Assembly (NCBI GenBank): GCA_023398375.1 | Contig: JAEWSH010000051.1 | Span: forward strand, 124,001-188,000 | Source of the DNA: Bacillota bacterium | GTDB lineage: Bacteria; Bacillota; Clostridia; Lachnospirales; Lachnospiraceae | DNA: 64,000 nt | Direction of reading: 5' to 3' | In this document: piece by piece, positions 57,988 through 64,000 of the stretch | How positions within the stretch are numbered: the stretch's first letter is position 1 | Layout of the letters: every line of letters begins with the position of its first letter | Translations under genes and position numbers: made by a program | The notes under the pieces: generated by a model | Databases searched by the model: none | Seen by the model: only the letters and a program-made list of their open reading frames with translations | Told to the model about the DNA's origin: nothing

Positions 57988-59136
57988 ATGGCAGTTACAT
58001 TGGCAAGACTTTGTGAAAATGCAAATAAATTATATGGAATGCATGTTCTGGCTGGCAATCGGGGAATGAGGAACATAGTGCAATGGGTACATACACTGGA
58101 AGATGAAGAAGTCAGTACATTCTTACACGGAGGAGAACTGGTATTCACCACGGGAATCGGACACAGGGATAATACATGGCTTCTTAGCTTTACAAAGAAT
58201 CTTTATCATGCGGAAGCAAGCGGTCTTGTTGTGAATTATGGTCCATACATTGATAAAGTACCAAAAGAAGTAATTGAATATTGTAATGATGTATCGTTTC
58301 CTCTTTTGGTAGTTCCTTGGAAAACAAGGCTGGTCGACATTACAAGGGACTTTTGTAATCAGATCATCAAACATGAGAAGGTAGAAGAAACAGTAGGGGA
58401 TACTCTGCAAAAGTTAATTCGATACCCGGGGGAAGGTGAACATTATATACCATTATTAGAGAGACAGAATTTTAAACGTAAGAGTAATTATTGTGTGATT
58501 GCGGTTGCATTGAAAAGTGATGATAGTAATTACCGTAATTATATGTGCTTTCAAATGGAACGTATTATTGTGAGAACGGGCGGGGTATTTGGTTTTTTTA
58601 TGCAAGAAGAAAATATATTTTATGTGCTGGCAGGATTTGAAGATACACTGATTGATCAAATAGCAGAAGAAATGACCGCACTTAATTACGGAAGAGAAGA
58701 AGAACACAAGATATATCTTGGTGTTGGCCCGAATGAAACTGATATTCAAAATCTTCCACAGAATTACAGAAGAGCGTTTACAGTACTTCGCTTAGGGAAA
58801 AAATTAAAGCAGGAAGTATATTATTATCAGAAATTGGGACTTCAGAAAGTGCTGATCGCAGTAGATGATAGCAGCGTATTACAGAACTATTATAATGAGG
58901 CAGTTGGCAAATTAGAGGAGTATGATAAGGAGAATCATGCAGAGTATGTAAGGCTATTGCAGCTTTATCTGGAACATGACGGAAGCATACAACAAGTGGC
59001 AGAGATATTATATCTGCATAGAAATACAGTCAATTATCAGTTGAATAAGATTAAGAAAATCATAGGAAACAATCTGAACACGCTGGATGAAAGATTTCGG
59101 CTGATGCTGGCATTTCAGATAAAAGAATTATTGTAA
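57988..59136 (+). CDS. PucR family transcriptional regulator
   Basis: 382 residues from ATG at 57988 after AAAGGTGG; an in-frame GTG at 57976 overlaps the ribosome site. N-terminal PucR domain (about 5-125): 'LARLCENANKLYGMHVLAGNRGMRNIVQWVHTLEDEEVSTFLHGGELVFTTG', typical of purine/amino acid catabolism regulators. The middle is a GGDEF-like degenerate sensor, and the C-terminus has the HTH_30 domain 'VAEILYLHRNTVNYQLNKIKKIIG'. These proteins activate nearby catabolic genes, here most likely the aminotransferase/alcohol dehydrogenase pair upstream. The ligand is unknown. Confidence 0.92.
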   Translation: MAVTLARLCENANKLYGMHVLAGNRGMRNIVQWVHTLEDEEVSTFLHGGELVFTTGIGHRDNTWLLSFTKNLYHAEASGLVVNYGPYIDKVPKEVIEYCNDVSFPLLVVPWKTRLVDITRDFCNQIIKHEKVEETVGDTLQKLIRYPGEGEHYIPLLERQNFKRKSNYCVIAVALKSDDSNYRNYMCFQMERIIVRTGGVFGFFMQEENIFYVLAGFEDTLIDQIAEEMTALNYGREEEHKIYLGVGPNETDIQNLPQNYRRAFTVLRLGKKLKQEVYYYQKLGLQKVLIAVDDSSVLQNYYNEAVGKLEEYDKENHAEYVRLLQLYLEHDGSIQQVAEILYLHRNTVNYQLNKIKKIIGNNLNTLDERFRLMLAFQIKELL

Positions 59137-59255
59137 CAGACGAAAAGATATTTTAGTAGAAGCTTTTTGTGTGAATCATGAATATGTTTTAAGTTTATGA
59201 TATAATGGAAATAATAAAGAGATATATATGAAAACGATGGAGGATTGTGTTAAGA

Positions 59256-62177
59256 ATGATGTTAAATAATTTGCAGTCATATGAGATTTTAGAGAACAGA
59301 GATGTGAAGGACTTAAATTCCAGGGGATATTTGTGCAGACACAAAAAAACAGGAGCTAAAATAGTCATATTATCAAATGATGATAATAATAAAGTATTCT
59401 GCATCGGATTCAGGACTCCGCCAGAGAATAGTACCGGCGTGGCTCACATCATTGAACATTCAGTACTGTGTGGCTCTAAGAATTTTCCCGCTAAGGATCC
59501 TTTTGTAGAATTGGTGAAGGGTTCTTTGAATACATTTTTAAATGCAATGACGTATCCAGATAAGACGGTATATCCTGTAGCAAGCTGTAATGATAAAGAC
59601 TTTCAAAATCTAATGCATGTGTATCTGGATGCAGTTTTTTATCCGAATATTTATCAGGAAAAGAAGATTTTTATGCAGGAAGGATGGCATTATGAATTGG
59701 AAGATGCGGAAGACGAACTGCATTTTAATGGTGTTGTATATAATGAAATGAAAGGAGCTTTTTCTGCACCGGATGACGTACTGGACAGAGAAGTATTTAA
59801 TTCATTGTTTCCTGACACCACCTATGGCGTAGAGTCAGGTGGAGATCCGGATGTGATACCAAAATTGACATACGATGCCTTTCTTGATTTCCATAGAAGA
59901 TATTATCATCCGTCCAATAGCTATATTTATTTATATGGAGATATGGATATTGAGGAAAAACTGGACTGGATCGATCAGAATTATCTGAGCAAATTTGATG
60001 CACTTGCAATTGATTCCAGTATTGCGTTACAAAAACCTTTCAAAACACCAGTAGAAGTACACCGGGAATATTCCATTACAGAGGCAGAGAGTGAAAAGGA
60101 TAGCACATATCTTGCATATAATACAGTCGTAGGAACGAGTCTGGATCAAGAACTGTATGTTGCCTTTCAAATATTGGATTATGCACTCTGTTCTGCACCG
60201 GGTGCGCCTTTGAAGCAAGCGCTTATCGACAGAGGGATAGGAAAAGAAATATATAGTGTCTATGAAAACGGGATTTACCAGCCTTATTTTTCTATTGTTG
60301 CAAAAAGTGCAAATGTAGCAGACAAAGAGCTATTTATAGCTACCATTGAAAATGTTCTAAAAGAACAGGTCAAAAAAGGAATTGATAAAAGAGCTTTACT
60401 AGCAGGAGAAAACTATTTTGAATTTAAGTATAGAGAAGCAGATTTCGGTTCTTATCCAAATGGCTTAATGTATGGGCTGCAGGCTTTTGATAGTTGGCTT
60501 TATGATGATACAAGACCGTTCATGCATATAGAAGCAAAAGAGACTTTTGTTTCTATTAAGGATAAAATTAACACGGACTATTTTGAATCACTGATTGAGA
60601 AATATTTATTGAACAACCATCACAAAGCAATACTTGTAGTGGAACCTGTTAAAGGATTAACAGCTAAAAAAGATCAGAAACTGCAGGAGAAGCTGAATAC
60701 TTATAAGGCAAGTCTCAGTGCTGAGGAAATCAGACAGATCGTAATAGATACCAAGGCATTAATAGCGTATCAGGAGGAACCTACCAGCCCTGAAATTTTA
60801 GAAAAAATACCGGTATTGAAAATAGAAGATATTGAACCGAAAGCAAAGGAGTTTAAAAACAGGGAAGAGCAGATTGGAAATACCATTTTTTTGCGGCATG
60901 ATATTTTCACGAACGGAATCGGCTATGTCAGATTATTATTTGACATGAGCCATTTGAGTCAGGAATTGCTGCCGTATGTTGGCATATTGAAAAGTGTGTT
61001 AGGATATGTAGATACGAAGTCTTACCAATATGGTGATTTATATAATGAAATTAATATTCAGACGGGAGGTATCTCCTCATACGTAGCAACCTATGTAGAT
61101 GCCCAGGATTTAAGCAGATATAAGGTTACTTATGAATGGAAATTAAGTGTATTATTTGAAAATATGGAGCACGCCATTCGATTAATGGAAGAAATTCTCT
61201 TATCTTCCAAACTAGAGGATGAGAAGCGCCTGTTAGAGATTATATCTGAGCAGAAATCCAGAATGCAGGCCAGCATGTCTTCTTCCGGCCATTCTCTTGC
61301 TGCAATCAGAGCAATGTCATATTTTTCTGAGACGGCAGCTTTTACGGAATTAATAAGTGGAATACCTTATTATCGTATGCTGGAAGATCTGGAAACCGAT
61401 TTTAAAAATAAGAAAGAAGACTTAATCAAAAAATTGCGCATGTTGATGAATGAAATTTTCAGACCAGAAAATCTAATGGTGGATTACACTGCATCGGAGG
61501 ATGATGGAAAAGTACTCATTCAGATGGTAGATGAACTAAAAAACAAATTATACACAGAACCAGTACAAAAGAAATTGCTGGAAATTAAGACAGAAAAGAA
61601 AAATGAAGGATTCACGACTTCCTCTCAGATTCAATATGTATGCCGTGCAGGTAATTACAAAAATCATGGGCTTGATTATACAGGGGCCCTAAAAGTATTA
61701 AAAGTAATTCTGGGATATGATTATCTATGGAATAATGTAAGGGTGAAGGGCGGCGCATATGGATGTATGTGCAGTTTTGGAAGAACAGGGGATAGTTATT
61801 TTGTATCTTATAGGGATCCAAACCTACAGAAAACGGTGGATACGTATGAGGCGGCTGCAAAATACATTACTGAATTTGAGGCAGATGATAAAAAAATGAC
61901 GAAGTTCATTATAGGAACCATAAGCGATATGGACACACCATTGAATCCGTCAGCGGAAGGCAGCAGATCGTTAAGTGCGTATCTGTCACATCTGAAATAT
62001 GAAGAAGTGCAGAAAGAAAGAGACGAAGTGCTGCATACTACTGTAGATACTATTAGAAACTTATCAGAGTATGTCAAAACATTTATAGAAGATGCTTGTA
62101 TCTGTGTTGTTGGAAATGAAGAAAAAGTAAAGGAATCGAAGGCGTTATTTCTAAACATAGAAAGTTTGTTTCATTAG
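59256..62177 (+). CDS. M16C family metallopeptidase (presequence protease-like)
   Basis: About 973 residues. GGAGGA at 59239 is 12 bases before ATG 59256; GTG 59247 and ATG 59259 are other choices. Inverted zinc motif HIIEH (about residues 64-68) in 'GVAHIIEHSVLCGSKNFPAKDPF', with the downstream Glu in 'VVYNEMKGAFSAPDD'. The M16C domain and a second, non-catalytic half ('RVKGGAYGCMCSFGRTG') give the full clam-shell of PreP/Cym1-like enzymes. It degrades oligopeptides in the cytoplasm. Extended -10 TGATATAAT at 59198-59206 is its promoter. It is followed at 19 bases by a DUF4349 lipoprotein. Confidence 0.94.
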   Translation: MMLNNLQSYEILENRDVKDLNSRGYLCRHKKTGAKIVILSNDDNNKVFCIGFRTPPENSTGVAHIIEHSVLCGSKNFPAKDPFVELVKGSLNTFLNAMTYPDKTVYPVASCNDKDFQNLMHVYLDAVFYPNIYQEKKIFMQEGWHYELEDAEDELHFNGVVYNEMKGAFSAPDDVLDREVFNSLFPDTTYGVESGGDPDVIPKLTYDAFLDFHRRYYHPSNSYIYLYGDMDIEEKLDWIDQNYLSKFDALAIDSSIALQKPFKTPVEVHREYSITEAESEKDSTYLAYNTVVGTSLDQELYVAFQILDYALCSAPGAPLKQALIDRGIGKEIYSVYENGIYQPYFSIVAKSANVADKELFIATIENVLKEQVKKGIDKRALLAGENYFEFKYREADFGSYPNGLMYGLQAFDSWLYDDTRPFMHIEAKETFVSIKDKINTDYFESLIEKYLLNNHHKAILVVEPVKGLTAKKDQKLQEKLNTYKASLSAEEIRQIVIDTKALIAYQEEPTSPEILEKIPVLKIEDIEPKAKEFKNREEQIGNTIFLRHDIFTNGIGYVRLLFDMSHLSQELLPYVGILKSVLGYVDTKSYQYGDLYNEINIQTGGISSYVATYVDAQDLSRYKVTYEWKLSVLFENMEHAIRLMEEILLSSKLEDEKRLLEIISEQKSRMQASMSSSGHSLAAIRAMSYFSETAAFTELISGIPYYRMLEDLETDFKNKKEDLIKKLRMLMNEIFRPENLMVDYTASEDDGKVLIQMVDELKNKLYTEPVQKKLLEIKTEKKNEGFTTSSQIQYVCRAGNYKNHGLDYTGALKVLKVILGYDYLWNNVRVKGGAYGCMCSFGRTGDSYFVSYRDPNLQKTVDTYEAAAKYITEFEADDKKMTKFIIGTISDMDTPLNPSAEGSRSLSAYLSHLKYEEVQKERDEVLHTTVDTIRNLSEYVKTFIEDACICVVGNEEKVKESKALFLNIESLFH

Positions 62178-62196
62178 TAAATAAGGAGGACAATAT

Positions 62197-63333
62197 ATGA
62201 ATAAGGGAAAAATAAGAGTGTCACAGCAAATGGCACATACTATAAGAAAACAATTTGGCGGTCATTTTTGGAGATGCTTAGGTGCAGTTGTTACGGCATC
62301 AGTGCTCCTTACGGCATGTTCCGGGTCATCAAAATCGTCTGATATGTCAGATGCAACAATGTCAAAAGAATCTTCGATGGAATATGCAAGTACGGATCAA
62401 ATATACAAAACAGATTCGGGCAGTGGTGCGGCAACTGCAGTGAATGAAGAGCGTGAAAGTGAGAATACCGCTGTAGAATCGAGTGTTACGGAAGCCGTGG
62501 GACAGAGTGGCCGTAAGTTGATCAAAAATGTGGATATGGATGTTGAGACTGAGGAATATGATAAATTACTATCGAATGTAAAAACAAAAATTGAAGCGTT
62601 GAACGGATATGTAGAGAATCTGAGCACGGGCGAAGATGCTTCCTATAAAAGAGAAGAGGGCAGGAACAGATATGCGTCAATTACGGCCAGGATACCGGCA
62701 GAAAAGGTCGATCAATTTGTGACAAATATTTCTGAAATTTCAAATGTGATCAGAAAAAATGAAAGCGTAAATGATGTCACATTACAATATGTAGATCTGG
62801 AAAGTCATAAAAAAGCGCTTCTGACTGAAGAAAAGCGGTTAATGGAATTACTTGGAAATGCTGAGAATGTAGAAGATATCATTTCTATTGAGACTCGTTT
62901 GTCTGAAGTAAGATATCAGATCGACAGTATGGAATCCCAATTAAGAGTATTCGATAATCAGATTAATTACAGCACCGTTTATATTTACATAACGGAAGTA
63001 AATAGATTGACTCCGGCGGAAGGAGAAGGAATCTGGGGGAGAATCACGACCGGATTTATGGAAAATATATACCGGGTGGGAAACGGCTTTAAGAATTTTG
63101 TGATTGGCTTCCTGGTTAATCTACCAATTATTGCTGTATTTGCAGTTATTTGCGTTATTTTGTTTCTGTTGTTTCGTTTCAGTTTAAAAATAAGGAATCA
63201 GTATCGTGGAAAGGCAAGTATAAAGAGAAACGTTAAACAGAACCAAATAAAAGTGCCATATGAGGAAAGTGTTACAAGTGAGGGCGGCGGAATAACACAA
63301 AGCGAGACAATCGAGAGTACAACAAAGCAATGA
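62197..63333 (+). CDS. DUF4349 domain lipoprotein
   Basis: 378 residues; ATG follows AAGGAGGA. A basic N-terminus then 'CLGAVVTASVLLTAC' with lipobox LTAC, and a Ser/Thr-rich linker to about residue 105. The DUF4349 domain (about 108-330) has 'GRKLIKNVDMDVETEEYDKLL', 'ITARIPAEKVDQFV' and a long coiled coil 'LESHKKALLTEEKRLMELLGNAENVEDIISIETRLSEVRYQI', then one membrane helix (about 305-330) and a basic tail. It probably sits in the envelope as a membrane-anchored coiled-coil protein. The exact role is unknown. It is directly upstream of era. Confidence 0.92.
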   Translation: MNKGKIRVSQQMAHTIRKQFGGHFWRCLGAVVTASVLLTACSGSSKSSDMSDATMSKESSMEYASTDQIYKTDSGSGAATAVNEERESENTAVESSVTEAVGQSGRKLIKNVDMDVETEEYDKLLSNVKTKIEALNGYVENLSTGEDASYKREEGRNRYASITARIPAEKVDQFVTNISEISNVIRKNESVNDVTLQYVDLESHKKALLTEEKRLMELLGNAENVEDIISIETRLSEVRYQIDSMESQLRVFDNQINYSTVYIYITEVNRLTPAEGEGIWGRITTGFMENIYRVGNGFKNFVIGFLVNLPIIAVFAVICVILFLLFRFSLKIRNQYRGKASIKRNVKQNQIKVPYEESVTSEGGGITQSETIESTTKQ

Positions 63334-63386
63334 GTATAAGAATAGGGATTTCCCAATTGAGGAACCTACAGGAAGGGCAATTTTGT

Positions 63387-64000
63387 ATGAAAGAAAACTT
63401 TAAGTCAGGATTTGTAACATTGATAGGAAGACCGAATGTAGGGAAGTCTACATTGATGAATCGTATGATTGGACAGAAAATTGCAATTACTTCCAATAAA
63501 CCGCAGACGACCAGAAATAAAATACAAACAATATATAACTGTGAAGAGGGTCAGATTATTTTTTTGGATACTCCGGGGATACACAAGGCTAAGAATAAAC
63601 TGGGTGACTATATGGTGAACACAGCGGAGCGTACGATGAACGAAGTGGATGTTATCTTATGGCTCGTGGAACCAAGTACATTTATCGGTGCCGGTGAAAG
63701 ACATATTATTGAACAGCTTCAAAAAGTGAGTACACCGGTCATTCTGGTGATCAATAAGATAGATACTGTAAAAAGAGATGATTTATTGGCCTATATCGAC
63801 CGTTATCGTACGGAGTACGATTTTGCAGAGATTGTACCCGTGTCCGCGCTGAAGGCTGATAATATACAGGAACTGCTCAGCTGTATCTTGAAATATCTGC
63901 CATATGGACCGTCTTTTTATGATGAAGATACTGTTACAGATCAGCCGGAAAGACAAATTGTAGCTGAATTAATCAGAGAAAAGGCACTTCGCTCTTTGGA
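63387..64000 (+). CDS. era: GTPase Era (3' end cut by the window)
   Basis: The frame is open from ATG 63387 (after AGGAAGGG) to the window end, 204 codons visible of about 300. G1 'GRPNVGKSTLMNRMIG' (about residues 14-29), switch region 'ITSNKPQTTRNKI', G3 'FLDTPGIHKAK', G4 'VINKIDTV', G5 'VSALKADNI'. The start of the C-terminal KH part ('AELIREKALRSL') is reached. Era binds 16S rRNA 3' end and helps mature the small ribosomal subunit; it is essential in most bacteria. It lies 53 bases after the DUF4349 gene. Confidence 0.96.
   Translation, partial: MKENFKSGFVTLIGRPNVGKSTLMNRMIGQKIAITSNKPQTTRNKIQTIYNCEEGQIIFLDTPGIHKAKNKLGDYMVNTAERTMNEVDVILWLVEPSTFIGAGERHIIEQLQKVSTPVILVINKIDTVKRDDLLAYIDRYRTEYDFAEIVPVSALKADNIQELLSCILKYLPYGPSFYDEDTVTDQPERQIVAELIREKALRSL

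Overview
The window looks like the chromosome of a low-GC, Gram-positive, strictly fermentative gut Clostridia, most probably Lachnospiraceae. This is inferred from AT-rich DNA with strong AGGAGG-type ribosome sites and TTGACA/TATAAT promoters, lipoproteins with Gram-positive lipoboxes, a giant BadF-type activase (about 1,400 residues), a DUF4349 lipoprotein, FeoB-associated Cys-rich protein, EAL-CBS-GGDEF signalling and a large glycoside hydrolase repertoire. The species cannot be fixed from the sequence alone. No rRNA, tRNA, CRISPR array or complete insertion sequence was seen.

Layout. 1-5.5 kb: the end of a cyclic-di-GMP protein; a PadR regulator with a HAAS-SEDS (FtsW/RodA-like) membrane protein whose tail runs into an ABC-ATPase remnant; a MarR-MATE efflux pair sharing an operator. 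5.5-14.5 kb: iron/metal island with two ferrous iron systems (feoAB on the minus strand; feoA-feoA-feoB plus a Cys-rich accessory protein on the plus strand), two DtxR-type regulators, a divergent Fur-family regulator, and adenine deaminase between them. A 63-bp hairpin-forming tandem repeat separates the accessory protein from fur and supplies fur with its ribosome site. 14.5-19.3 kb: thioredoxin, CBS protein, two lipoproteins (one rhodanese), a response regulator-GGDEF protein and a YdcF-like protein. 19.4-26.5 kb: three TetR regulators, each with a clear palindromic operator, controlling an MFS exporter, an alpha-amylase-family enzyme, and probably a methyltransferase/ZIP module. 26.6-28.5 kb: LacI and AraC regulators.

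28.7-47.7 kb is a carbohydrate island. A domain-permuted GH3 enzyme and a HAD phosphatase precede a sucrose/fructo-oligosaccharide cluster: lipoprotein binding protein, two permeases, GH13 glucosidase, LacI repressor, a MATE transporter, two GH32 fructosidases (the first with a one-base frameshift in an A7 run), sucrose phosphorylase, a canonical GH3 enzyme and a PfkB fructokinase. The ABC transporter has no ATPase gene here, so a shared MsmK-type ATPase elsewhere is expected. Two copies of a perfect GAAACGTTTC palindrome flank the leader of the binding protein gene and probably bind the cluster's LacI protein.

47.7-64 kb: a 204-bp imperfect palindrome resembling a miniature element; the giant acyl-CoA dehydratase activase-like protein; a tight operon of a rhomboid-like protein with a zinc ribbon, a sigma-70-like protein lacking promoter-recognition regions, and an unknown protein; an aminotransferase/iron-dependent alcohol dehydrogenase pair with a zinc-ribbon membrane protein and a PucR regulator; an M16C metallopeptidase; a DUF4349 lipoprotein; and the start of era, cut by the window end.

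The most promising undescribed items are the degenerate sigma factor operon (52.6-54.7 kb), the SEDS-like protein without the catalytic aspartate (1.9-3.3 kb), the 63-bp repeat array upstream of fur, the 204-bp palindrome, and a TetR gene that appears to be transcribed without a leader.
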